A DNA stretch of 64,000 nt from Pseudomonadota bacterium (GTDB taxonomy: Bacteria; Pseudomonadota; Gammaproteobacteria; Burkholderiales; Rhodocyclaceae): positions 1 through 64,000 of the forward strand of contig JAFEDK010000027.1 in the NCBI GenBank assembly GCA_018241665.1. Reading direction: 5' to 3'. Below the pieces are notes generated by a model. The model had not been told where the DNA came from and did no database searches. It saw nothing but the letters and a program-made list of their open reading frames with translations. Position numbers and translations under genes: made by a program. This document shows positions 40,133 through 50,430 of this stretch, piece by piece. Position 1 is the stretch's first letter, and every line of letters starts with the position of its first letter.

Positions 40133-40744
40133 TCAATTGACCGCACGAAGGACGAACACGCCGGGATCGTCACCATGCTCCAGCAGCACCCGCCGAACAC
40201 GGTCCTGCCACAGCCGCCGGAACTCCTGTACCTCGTCCGCACTGGCCTGGCCCGCCAGGCACAGGTGCATCAACGGCATCATGCGCGGGTTGGCCGGCAC
40301 CTCGCGCAGCGTGCTCATCGCATCCACGGCTGCGCCGCTGTCCACGCGGCGGAAACGCAGATCGAGGGGCTGCTCGGCGTCGAAGGCGAGCAGGTCGCGG
40401 CGATCGAAACGCCCGGCCAGCCCCTTGAAGCCGGTATCCACCGTCGCGCCGGTCAGCAGCGACACCACGTTGGCGATCACGCCGGTCACACCGTCCGTCC
40501 GGCTGTCGCGGAAACTCACGTGCACGCTGCCGCGTTCCGGCACCTCGCCGCCGTAGAGCGCCGCCAGTGCCAGGCCGGTCAGCCGATAGGCGCTCGCCAC
40601 CGTCGGGCAGGAATGTCCGGCCAGCCGCACCGCATCGATATAGCGGTATTCGATCAGGCCACCCTCGGTGGCGCCCAGGAATGCCGCCAACGGATCGCGC
40701 ATCCGCAGCGGGGGTACTTCATCGAAGAAACTGGGGTAACTCAT
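40133..40744 (-). CDS. FmdE-like domain protein
   Basis: Cytoplasmic protein of 203 residues. The segment LAGHSCPTVASAYRLTGLALAALYG (about 45-69) resembles the FmdE/formylmethanofuran dehydrogenase subunit E fold, whose signature is GHxCPG..G..YR. Here Thr replaces the Gly after CP, and the later Cys motifs typical of FmdE zinc or iron sites are absent. Family members occur with molybdenum and iron-sulfur enzymes; no such enzyme is encoded nearby. GGGAG lies five bases before the ATG at 40744 (MSYPSFFDEVPP), preferred over an upstream start at 40768. The role is unknown. Confidence 0.6.
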   Translation of the reverse strand: MSYPSFFDEVPPLRMRDPLAAFLGATEGGLIEYRYIDAVRLAGHSCPTVASAYRLTGLALAALYGGEVPERGSVHVSFRDSRTDGVTGVIANVVSLLTGATVDTGFKGLAGRFDRRDLLAFDAEQPLDLRFRRVDSGAAVDAMSTLREVPANPRMMPLMHLCLAGQASADEVQEFRRLWQDRVRRVLLEHGDDPGVFVLRAVN

Positions 40745-40945
40745 GACGACTCCCGGTACCAACTCCACACAGATCAGATGGACGCCACCCTAAGGCGCTT
40801 CCCGGCTGCGGGCCTTGATCTGCGATATGCGCGCCGGCGCATTCCCGCCAAACGGCGATGGCACTTCAATCTGCCCTGCCGGCAGTGCTATCGTCGGCCC
40901 CTCGCCTGCCCCCCGTTGTCCTGCCCTCGCCGGAGTTCCAAGCCC

Positions 40946-41422
40946 ATGTCGCGCGCCCTCCTCGCCATCGCCCTGTTCCTTGCCGGCATCGCGGCCAGCC
41001 AGGCCGACGGGATCCGCCATCTGGCGATCACGCCCGGCCGCTACGCCGACGCCCGCGAGGCCCTGGTGGACGCCATCGAGACCGAAGGCCTGGTGCCCGC
41101 CCCGCCGAGCCGTTTCGGCGACATGCTGGCGCGCACCGGCCCTGCGCTGGAGCAGACCACGCCGGTGTATCAGGACGCCGAAGTGCTGCATTTCTGCAGC
41201 GCGCGCATCGCCTGGACCTTCGCCCGCGAGAATCCGCTCAACGTTGCCCAGTGCCCGCTGTCGATGGCCATCTACACCCTGCCGGCGGAGGCCGGCACGG
41301 TGCACCTGGCCTGGCGCGAGGCCCACGGCGACAGCCCGGCCAGCCACGCCGCCAATGCACTGCTCGAACGCATCGCTCGGCAGACAGTCGACAACGCCGG
41401 GCGCAGCAGCCTTGGCCGCTGA
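40946..41422 (+). CDS. Secreted DUF302 domain protein
   Basis: Periplasmic protein of 158 residues. The signal peptide MSRALLAIALFLAGIAASQADG has a probable cleavage after ASQA. The mature part fits DUF302: a YADAREALVDAIETEGL helix, then VLHFCSARIAWTFARENPLNVAQCPLSMAIYTLP with two conserved Cys. DUF302 proteins are small alpha/beta domains of unknown function that may bind copper or thiols. The ATG at 40946 is chosen because it begins the signal peptide; the long frame upstream overlaps the opposite-strand FmdE-like gene and is not real. Confidence 0.8.
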   Translation: MSRALLAIALFLAGIAASQADGIRHLAITPGRYADAREALVDAIETEGLVPAPPSRFGDMLARTGPALEQTTPVYQDAEVLHFCSARIAWTFARENPLNVAQCPLSMAIYTLPAEAGTVHLAWREAHGDSPASHAANALLERIARQTVDNAGRSSLGR

Positions 41423-41477
41423 CACCACACGGCCTTATCGCCGCGCCCCTCGCGGGCCGGCGGCGGGCGCGGTATAG

Positions 41478-43478
<2,001 letters not shown>

Positions 43479-43553
43479 TCTTCGTCAACCAGGGGCGCAA
43501 TGTGTGATAACCCTGATTGACCATACCGGGCCGCATGCAAAGAATGGGGAAAT

Positions 43554-43598
43554 CGGCCCGCCGTGCTACTAAAGTTATAAGACACAGCACACGGGCCG
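43554..43598 (+). repeat. Imperfect inverted repeat in the cstA leader/promoter region
   Basis: CGGCCCGCCGTGCT and AGCACACGGGCCG can pair with one bulge across an AT-rich 18-base loop (ACTAAAGTTATAAGACAC). It lies between parE and cstA, about 125 bases before the cstA start. It could be a parE terminator, an operator or a leader structure. Confidence 0.4.
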
Positions 43599-43724
43599 CT
43601 GACGGGTCTCCTCCCGACCCCGCGGTCGAACCGGTGCCGTAGCCTTACCGGGCGCGGTGCCATTTCTTCCTCACGAGTCGGGTGGATGCCTGTGCGTCTC
43701 CACGAAACGACAGTGAGGAAAACC

Positions 43725-45782
43725 ATGACATCCATACAGCGTCACCTCGGCTGGGGGGCCGTTGCCGTACTCGGCGCAGCCGCGTTCGGCACCGTAGCCC
43801 TGCATCGAGGCGAGACCATCAACGCCCTCTGGCTGGTCATCGCCGCGGTATGCACCTATCTCATCGCGTACCGCTACTACAGCCTGTTCATCGCCGAGAA
43901 GGTGATGGAGCTGGACCCCAACCGCATGACCCCGGCGGTCCGCCACAACGACGGCCTCGACTACGTGCCGACCGACAAGTACGTGCTGTTCGGCCACCAC
44001 TTCGCCGCCATCGCCGGCGCCGGCCCGCTGGTCGGCCCGGTGCTCGCCGCACAGATGGGCTACCTGCCCGGGATGCTGTGGATCCTCGCCGGCGTGGTGT
44101 TCGCCGGGGCTGTACAGGATTTCATGATCCTGTTCATCTCCACGCGCCGCGACGGCCGCTCCCTGGGCGACCTGGTCAAGACCGAGCTCGGCCCGGTGCC
44201 CGGCGTGATCGCCCTGTTCGGCACCTTCATGATCATGGTCATCATCCTCGCGGTGCTGGCGCTGATCGTCGTCAAGGCGCTGGCCGAATCCCCGTGGGGC
44301 ATGTTCACCGTCGCCGCCACCATTCCCATCGCGCTGCTGATGGGCGTCTACACCCGCTTCATCCGCCCTGGCCGTATCGGTGAAATGTCGCTGATCGGCT
44401 TCGTGCTGCTGATGGCCGCCATCATCTTCGGTGGCGACATCGCCGCCAGCGAAACCTGGGGCCCGCTGTTCACCTTCGACGGCAAGCAACTCACCTGGCT
44501 GCTGGTCGGCTATGGCTTCGTCGCCTCGGTGCTGCCGGTGTGGCTGCTGCTGGCGCCGCGCGACTACCTGTCCACCTTCCTGAAGATCGGCACCATCGTC
44601 GGCCTGGCCATCGGCATCGCCGTCGTCGCCCCCAACCTGCAGATGCCGGCCCTCACCAAGTTCATCGACGGTACCGGTCCGGTGTGGTCGGGCAGCCTGT
44701 TCCCCTTCCTCTTCATCACCATCGCCTGCGGTGCCGTGTCCGGCTTCCACTCGCTGATCTCCTCGGGCACCACGCCCAAGCTGCTCGACAACGAGAAGAA
44801 CGCCCGTTTCATCGGCTACGGCGGCATGCTGATGGAGTCCTTCGTGGCAATCATGGCCCTGGTGGCCGCCTCGGTCATCGAGCCGGGCATCTACTTCGCG
44901 ATGAACAGCCCGGCCGCGGTAATCGGCAAGACCGCCGAAAGCGCCGCCCAGGCCATCTCCCAGTGGGGCTTCGTGCTGACGCCCGAAATGCTGCTGCAGA
45001 CCGCCCAGGACGTCGGCGAGAAGACCATCATCTCCCGCGCCGGCGGCGCCCCGACGCTGGCCGTCGGCATGGCCCACATCCTCTCCAACGCCCTCGGCGG
45101 CAAGACGATGATGGCCTTCTGGTACCACTTCGCGATCCTCTTCGAGGCCTTGTTCATCCTCACCGCCGTCGATGCCGGCACCCGCGCCGGCCGCTTCATG
45201 CTGCAGGATCTGATGGGCACCTTCGTGCCGTCGATGCGCAAGATGGATTCCATCTTCGCCAGCCTCGTTGCCACTGCGCTGTGCGTGGCGGCCTGGGGCT
45301 ACTTCCTGTACCAGGGCGTGGTCGACCCGCTGGGCGGCATCAACACCCTGTGGCCGCTGTTCGGCATCGCCAACCAGATGCTGGCCGGCGTCGCGCTGAC
45401 CCTCGCCACCGTGGTGCTGTTCAAGATGAAGCGCCAGCACTTCGCGTGGGTCACGATGGTGCCGACCGCCTGGCTGCTGATCTGCACGCTCACCGCCGGC
45501 TGGCAGAAGATGTTCCACGAGAACCCGAAGATCGGCTTCCTCGCCAACGCCCACAAGTACCAGGCCGCCCTCGACAAGGGCGAGATCCTGGCCCCGGCGA
45601 AGAACATCGACCAGATGCACCAGATCATCACCAACAACTATGTGGATGCCACCATGTCCGGCCTCTTCATCCTGCTGGTGGTCGCCATCGTGATCTATGC
45701 CATCCCGGCCTGCCTGCGCGCGCTCAACACCAACAAGCCGACCACGCTCGAAACGCCTTTCGAGCCGCTGCCGGCCAAGTAA
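43725..45782 (+). CDS. cstA: Carbon starvation protein A (CstA), pyruvate/peptide transporter
   Basis: Inner-membrane transporter of 685 residues with about 16-18 hydrophobic helices. Near-invariant family segments are [86 protein letters not shown] and [18 protein letters not shown]. coli CstA and BtsT import pyruvate and peptides during carbon limitation. The ATG at 43725 has AGGA six bases upstream and begins the membrane domain; an earlier ATG at 43686 lacks this. The small ybdD-type gene follows 10 bases later. Confidence 0.95.
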   Translation: MTSIQRHLGWGAVAVLGAAAFGTVALHRGETINALWLVIAAVCTYLIAYRYYSLFIAEKVMELDPNRMTPAVRHNDGLDYVPTDKYVLFGHHFAAIAGAGPLVGPVLAAQMGYLPGMLWILAGVVFAGAVQDFMILFISTRRDGRSLGDLVKTELGPVPGVIALFGTFMIMVIILAVLALIVVKALAESPWGMFTVAATIPIALLMGVYTRFIRPGRIGEMSLIGFVLLMAAIIFGGDIAASETWGPLFTFDGKQLTWLLVGYGFVASVLPVWLLLAPRDYLSTFLKIGTIVGLAIGIAVVAPNLQMPALTKFIDGTGPVWSGSLFPFLFITIACGAVSGFHSLISSGTTPKLLDNEKNARFIGYGGMLMESFVAIMALVAASVIEPGIYFAMNSPAAVIGKTAESAAQAISQWGFVLTPEMLLQTAQDVGEKTIISRAGGAPTLAVGMAHILSNALGGKTMMAFWYHFAILFEALFILTAVDAGTRAGRFMLQDLMGTFVPSMRKMDSIFASLVATALCVAAWGYFLYQGVVDPLGGINTLWPLFGIANQMLAGVALTLATVVLFKMKRQHFAWVTMVPTAWLLICTLTAGWQKMFHENPKIGFLANAHKYQAALDKGEILAPAKNIDQMHQIITNNYVDATMSGLFILLVVAIVIYAIPACLRALNTNKPTTLETPFEPLPAK

Positions 45783-45792
45783 GGAGCGACAC

Positions 45793-45996
45793 GTGTTCTC
45801 CGACCTCGCCCGCGTAGGCAAATACCTCGGCCAGGCCGCCCGCCTGATGGTGGGCATGCCCGACTACGACACCTACGTACAGCACATGCGCCTCACCCAC
45901 CCGGATCAGCCGATCATGAGCTACGAAGAGTTCTTCCGGGAACGCCAGGAGGCCCGCTACGGCGGCGCTGACGGACGCCCGGGGCGCTGCTGCTGA
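45793..45996 (+). CDS. ybdD: YbdD/YjiX family small protein (DUF466)
   Basis: A 67-residue protein with the complete family sequence pattern: [47 protein letters not shown], and a terminal vicinal Cys pair (GRCC). It always accompanies CstA/BtsT-type transporters and is thought to act as a small accessory factor. The start is GTG with AAGGAG six bases upstream; the in-frame ATG inside cstA is not used. Transcription ends in the hairpin at 46015-46055. Confidence 0.93.
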   Translation: MFSDLARVGKYLGQAARLMVGMPDYDTYVQHMRLTHPDQPIMSYEEFFRERQEARYGGADGRPGRCC

Positions 45997-46014
45997 GCAA
46001 GGCGCGCGTCATCT

Positions 46015-46055
46015 TCGGCCGGCAAGCCCTTCCAAGGCCTGCCGGCCGATTTTTC
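46015..46055 (+). terminator. Rho-independent terminator of cstA-ybdD
   Basis: Ten-bp perfect stem TCGGCCGGCA / TGCCGGCCGA around a 15-base loop that can itself pair partly, followed by a TTTTTC tract. Confidence 0.85.
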
Positions 46056-46069
46056 ATTGAATCCGGACC

Positions 46070-47107
46070 ATGACCAATCCCCTCTCCATTCCCCGTCCGC
46101 CGATCCGCGCCACCATCCTCACCGGCTTCCTAGGCGCGGGCAAGACCACCCTGCTCAACCGCTACCTCAACAGCGCCGGCCACAAGAAGATCGCCGTGCT
46201 CGAGAACGAATTCGGCGCCGTCGGCATCGACGGCGGGCTGATCGCCGGCTCACCGGCGGTCGAGATCGTCGAGCTCGCCAACGGCTGCATCTGCTGCAGC
46301 GTGCGTGGCGAGCTGAGCACCTCCCTCGTCGATCTGGCCGACCGCCGCGACCGTGGCGAGCTGGACTTCGAACACCTGGTCATCGAGACCACCGGCCTTG
46401 CCGACCCGGCACCGGTGGCGCAGGCCTTCTTCGTCGACGAAGGGGTGCGCGAGCGCTACGAGCTGGACGGCATCCTCGCCGTCGTGGACGCCGTCCATGC
46501 CGGCAAGCAGCTCGACGAAAACCGCGTCGCTGCTGCCCAGATCGGCTTCGCCGACCGCGTCCTGCTGAGCAAGACCGAGCTCGTCGAGCCGGCCGAGCTG
46601 GAAGCGCTGGAGGCGCGCCTGCGCCGCATCAACCTGCGCGTGCCGATCACCACCGTCCCCGCCGACGAGGATGCCGTCGCTGCACTGTTCGCCCTCGACG
46701 CCTTCGTGCTCACCGATGTACTGGAGCGCACACCGGGCTTCCTGTCCGATGCCAGCCCCAACGGCCTGCGCCGCGGCGGTGCGGAACGCCAGCCCTTCGT
46801 GCGCCACGACGACGACATCGCCTCGCTGGTGCTGCATCACGCCGGCGACGTGGACGTGGGCCTGATGGGCAATTTCGTCGAAGAACTGCTGCTCAAGAAC
46901 GGCAACGACATGCTGCGCTACAAGGGCATCCTGGCCGTGCGCGGCGAGGATAAGCGCCTGGTCTTCCAGGGCGTGCACCGCATCACCGGCTTCGACTACG
47001 GCCGCCCGTGGACTGCGGATGAAGCGCGCGAAACCACCATCGTCATCATCGGCCGGCGCCTCGACGTCGCCGCCATCGAGGCCGGCTTCCGCCTGGCCTG
47101 TCGCTGA
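46070..47107 (+). CDS. G3E-family GTPase (CobW/YjiA/P47K metal chaperone)
   Basis: GTPase of 345 residues of the COG0523 type. Walker A is GFLGAGKTTLLN near residue 20, and the metal-binding CxCC is GCICCSVRGEL near residue 72. Walker B/G3 is VIETTGLADPAP, and the base-recognition segment is LLSKTELV. The C-terminal CobW_C domain carries VHRITGFDYGRPW near 300. Members deliver Zn, Co or other metals, or act in metal stress; the metal here is unknown. In enterobacteria a yjiA-type gene likewise follows the cstA-like transporter and yjiX, so the gene order cstA-ybdD-G3E GTPase is a conserved neighbourhood. Confidence 0.9.
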   Translation: MTNPLSIPRPPIRATILTGFLGAGKTTLLNRYLNSAGHKKIAVLENEFGAVGIDGGLIAGSPAVEIVELANGCICCSVRGELSTSLVDLADRRDRGELDFEHLVIETTGLADPAPVAQAFFVDEGVRERYELDGILAVVDAVHAGKQLDENRVAAAQIGFADRVLLSKTELVEPAELEALEARLRRINLRVPITTVPADEDAVAALFALDAFVLTDVLERTPGFLSDASPNGLRRGGAERQPFVRHDDDIASLVLHHAGDVDVGLMGNFVEELLLKNGNDMLRYKGILAVRGEDKRLVFQGVHRITGFDYGRPWTADEARETTIVIIGRRLDVAAIEAGFRLACR

Positions 47108-47112
47108 CGGAA

Positions 47113-47133
47113 GGGGCCAGACATGCTGGCCCC
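47113..47133 (+). terminator. Stem-loop after the G3E GTPase gene
   Basis: Perfect 8-bp stem GGGGCCAG / CTGGCCCC with an ACATG loop, immediately after the stop codon. The T tract is weak (ATAATT). Confidence 0.55.
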
Positions 47134-47182
47134 ATAATTGCTAAAGCTCTCCGACAACAACAGCCAGCCCCCGGAGAGTTCC

Positions 47183-47674
47183 ATGAGCGTTACCGCCCTC
47201 AGCGAGGACACCGTCGATTTCGGCGACGTGCCCGACAACATCAACGCCCTGCTGCAACAGGGCGTCGCCATCCATTCGGACGACCCGGCCCGCGCCCGCG
47301 CCTTCTTCCGCACCGCCATCGAAGTGGCGCCGGACGTGCTGCCTTCCTACCGCTGCCTGTTCAAGCTGCAGAACAAGCTGCGCGACTTCGACGCCGCCTT
47401 CGAGACCGCCGTCACCGCCCTTGCCCAGGCCGCCGACCAGGCCGCGCTGCCGCGCGACTGGACCACCTGGAGCCTCGCCGACCTCAGCGCCGCCCCTGCC
47501 GCACCGCGCCGCTTCCTGCTCCAGTTCCTGAAGGCCGTTGCCTTCATCGAGCTGCGCCGGGGTAACGAAGACGCCGCCGCCAAGGCCCTCGCCAAGCTGC
47601 AGGAACTCGACCCCGAAGACGGCGCCGGCGGCTCGGTGATCGCCGCCCTCCTCGCCCACCGGGAATCCGCATGA
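47183..47674 (+). CDS. TPR-like helical protein of unknown function
   Basis: Cytoplasmic protein of 163 residues, predicted all-helical. The segments ALLQQGVAIHSDDPARARAFFRTAIEVAPDVL, SYRCLFKLQNKLRDFDAAFETAVTAL and FLKAVAFIELRRGNEDAAAKALAKLQELDP have the spacing of tetratricopeptide repeats (about 2.5-3 units). GGAG lies eight bases before the ATG. It overlaps the following 116-residue gene by four bases (ATGA), so both are co-translated. No specific partner is apparent. Confidence 0.72.
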   Translation: MSVTALSEDTVDFGDVPDNINALLQQGVAIHSDDPARARAFFRTAIEVAPDVLPSYRCLFKLQNKLRDFDAAFETAVTALAQAADQAALPRDWTTWSLADLSAAPAAPRRFLLQFLKAVAFIELRRGNEDAAAKALAKLQELDPEDGAGGSVIAALLAHRESA

Positions 47675-48021
47675 ACGCCCCCAGCGCAAGTCAGGAAGCC
47701 GACAAAACCCCCTTCACGGTCTCGGAAACGACACACCGCGCCCTCGGCCGCCTGCTGACGCTCAAGGTCGGCAATACCCTCAGCGTGCGCCTCACACCCC
47801 TGGAGGCCCACACCCTCGCCCTCGCACTGGTCGCGGTGCGTGACGGCAAGAGCGCCGAGACCGAACTCTTCATGAGTCCCATCGCCAGCGACGCGATCTT
47901 TGTCGCGCCGGTAGGCACTGACGGCATCGCGGTGAACACACCGGGCGGGGCGCAAGCCCTCGACTGGAACACCGTCGGCCAACTCGCGGCGGCACTGTCA
48001 CCGGCGGCCGTGGAGAAGTAA
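47671..48021 (+). CDS. Unknown small protein coupled to the TPR protein
   Basis: A 116-residue soluble protein without Cys, signal peptide or membrane segment. A helical N-terminal half (TVSETTHRALGRLLTLKVGNTLSVRLTPLEAHTLALALVAV) leads to a beta-rich C-terminal half (IFVAPVGTDGIAVNTPGG). I do not recognise the family. Its four-base overlap with the TPR-like gene upstream argues for a shared function. GC content and codon use look like its neighbours. Confidence 0.65.
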   Translation: MNAPSASQEADKTPFTVSETTHRALGRLLTLKVGNTLSVRLTPLEAHTLALALVAVRDGKSAETELFMSPIASDAIFVAPVGTDGIAVNTPGGAQALDWNTVGQLAAALSPAAVEK

Positions 48022-48081
48022 GGATGTCGCCGCCGGACGCGCCAGCCCCACGCAGCGTTGATCGAGCGGTGCCGGTACAGC

Positions 48082-50427
48082 TCAGCGCACGCTGACGCTG
48101 ATCCGGTCGTAACGGCCCTGCTCGTCCATCGCGGTGATGTCCACACGGCCGGTTTCGGCCAGGGTTTGAATCAAGGGCTGGGTGGAGGGACGGTGGGCGA
48201 CCAGGCGTCCATTGATCAGCCAATAAACCGGCCCGCGCTGGCCGCGCAGTTCGAGGCGGATCACCGGCGCCTGGTCGGGGCGCGGGCGCTTGATCACTTC
48301 TCCGTTGCTCAAGCCGACGATGCTCAAGCCCGCATCAGGTTCGGCCTGCCTCTGGCAGCCGGCATCCCACGCCGGCGGCTGGGCTTTGGCGCGCAGGTCG
48401 GCGGTCAGCCACGGGTCCAGTACGGTCGGCCAATGCACGGCCTCGACCTTGCGGCGCGGACGGGTGCTGCACGCCGGCGTGACGCGCAGGCCGCTGACCG
48501 CGTCGACTTCGTAGGTGTAGCGCATCTCGCCGCTGCGCAGCCGGTCTGGAAAGCTTGGCGGTGCAGTATCGTTGAGCACCCAGGCCAGGGCCTGGCGATG
48601 GCAGAGGGCCTCGTCTTCCGGCTGGAAGCGCGTGCCGAGGGGCCAGCAGATCTTCTCCTGATGCACGGAAGGCGGCGGCGTACGGACCGTGGCCGGCTGG
48701 CTATCCACCGCCGAGAAGATATCGACCAGCAGCGGCGCCGCGATGTTGGCGCCGAAGAAGCCGGGATTCGGCGTGCCGTCCGGGCGGCCGATCCACACAC
48801 CGACGGTATAGCGATCCGACACGCCGATCGACCACGCATCGCGGAAACCGAAGCTGGTGCCGGTTTTCCACGCAATACCGCGGCGGATGCCCGGCCCCTG
48901 CTCCACCGCACGCCCCACCGGCCCGCCGGATTCGAGCACATCACGGATGATGAAGGCGGCGCCGGGCGACAGCATGCGCTGCTCGACCAGCGGTTCGTCG
49001 GTCCTGTAGCGCGGCTTGCCCGAGACACCCTGACGGGCGAAGGCCGTGTAGGCGCCGACCAGTTGTTCGAGCGTCGTGCCGGCACCGCCGAGGATCACCG
49101 ACAGGTTGGGCGCTTCGCCCTTGGGGAAATCCAGCTTCAGGCCGCCACGCCGTAGGGCCGCGACGAAACGCCCTGGCTCCAGCCGGTCGAGCACCTCGAC
49201 AGCCGGCACGTTGAGGGACTTGCTCAGGGCTTCGGAAACGCTGACCGCCCCGTGGAAGGACTGCTGGAAATTGCCCGGCTGATAGCCGCCGAAGGACTGC
49301 GGCACATCGGCGAGCAGCGATTCGGAATGGATCAAGCCTTCGTCGAGCGCCAGCCCGTACAGGAAGGGCTTGAGCGTCGAACCGGGCGAACGCGACGCAC
49401 GCACCATGTCCACGAAGGCGAAGCGGTCGGTATCGCCGAAATCGGCCGAACCGGCATAGGCGCGCACCTCCAGCGTATGGTTGTCCACCACCAGCGCAGC
49501 CATCGACACCCTCGGCGGCAAGGCGGCAAGCCGGCTGGTGAGCAGCAGTTCGACGGTCTGCTGGGTCTGGGCATCGATGGTCGTGTCGATGCGCTGCCGG
49601 CCACGCGCCTCCTTGCGCAGCCGCTCGGCGAGCAAGGGCGCAAGGAGCGGATCGCGCGCCGTCTGGGCGATGATCGGCTCCTGCAGCGCATCGCGGATCT
49701 CGCCGTCCGGCCACACGCCGGCCATGCGGTGCACGACCTTGTCGCGCGCCACCCGCGCCCGGGCCGGCTGACGATCCGGCCGCAGGCGCGATGGCATCTG
49801 CGGCAGCACGGTCAGCAGCGCCGCGTCCGCATGGCTCAGGCGTTTGGCCGGCTTGCCGAGATAAGCCCGGCTGGCCGCCTCGACCCCTTCGAGCACGCCA
49901 CCCATCGGCGCGTAATTGACGTAGAGGGCGAGGATCTCGTCCTTCGAGTAGTGCAGCTCGAGCTGCATCGCACGCAGGATCTGCCTGCTCTTGCCGACCA
50001 GCGTCCGCGGCGTCGGCTCGATGATGCGGGCAACCTGCATGGTCAGCGTCGAACCGCCCGAGACGATGCGCCCATGGCGCAGCCACTGCCACGCCGCCCG
50101 CGTCAGGGCCAGCGGATTGACGCCGGGATGCCAGCGGAACCAGCGGTCCTCGTAACGCTCCAGCGCCTCGAGATAGAGCGGCGAGACATCCGCCAGCGCC
50201 ACCGGATGCCGCCACACATGGTCGCGGTCCGGAAAGGCCCGCAGCGGCGTGCCGTCGCGGGCGACGATGAGCAGCGCGTTCGGCGCATCGCGGCCGGGCA
50301 CCGGTGGCGGAAACGCTCGGTCGAGCCCGACCAGCACCAGCAGCGCGAGCAGCAGGCCCCACTGCCAGCGCGGACGGCTCATCAGCCATCCGCGCCCGGC
50401 AATCCACCATGCTGCGCGTCGCGTCAT
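48082..50427 (-). CDS. pbpC: Penicillin-binding protein 1C
   Basis: Bifunctional class A PBP of 781 residues anchored by one N-terminal helix (about 21-41). The glycosyltransferase domain (about 65-230) has EDRWFRWHPGVNP, GGSTLTMQVAR and KDEILALYVNYAPMGG. The transpeptidase domain (about 300-560) has SPGSTLKP (SxxK nucleophile near residue 344), SKSLN (SxN) and KTGTS. The C-terminal PbpC-specific beta domain (about 690-781) follows. It polymerises and cross-links peptidoglycan. The start lies three bases after the alpha-2-macroglobulin stop, so the two are one operon, as in enterobacteria where they are proposed to couple wall repair with protease trapping. Confidence 0.95.
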   Translation of the reverse strand: MTRRAAWWIAGRGWLMSRPRWQWGLLLALLVLVGLDRAFPPPVPGRDAPNALLIVARDGTPLRAFPDRDHVWRHPVALADVSPLYLEALERYEDRWFRWHPGVNPLALTRAAWQWLRHGRIVSGGSTLTMQVARIIEPTPRTLVGKSRQILRAMQLELHYSKDEILALYVNYAPMGGVLEGVEAASRAYLGKPAKRLSHADAALLTVLPQMPSRLRPDRQPARARVARDKVVHRMAGVWPDGEIRDALQEPIIAQTARDPLLAPLLAERLRKEARGRQRIDTTIDAQTQQTVELLLTSRLAALPPRVSMAALVVDNHTLEVRAYAGSADFGDTDRFAFVDMVRASRSPGSTLKPFLYGLALDEGLIHSESLLADVPQSFGGYQPGNFQQSFHGAVSVSEALSKSLNVPAVEVLDRLEPGRFVAALRRGGLKLDFPKGEAPNLSVILGGAGTTLEQLVGAYTAFARQGVSGKPRYRTDEPLVEQRMLSPGAAFIIRDVLESGGPVGRAVEQGPGIRRGIAWKTGTSFGFRDAWSIGVSDRYTVGVWIGRPDGTPNPGFFGANIAAPLLVDIFSAVDSQPATVRTPPPSVHQEKICWPLGTRFQPEDEALCHRQALAWVLNDTAPPSFPDRLRSGEMRYTYEVDAVSGLRVTPACSTRPRRKVEAVHWPTVLDPWLTADLRAKAQPPAWDAGCQRQAEPDAGLSIVGLSNGEVIKRPRPDQAPVIRLELRGQRGPVYWLINGRLVAHRPSTQPLIQTLAETGRVDITAMDEQGRYDRISVSVR

Positions 50428-50430
50428 GCC

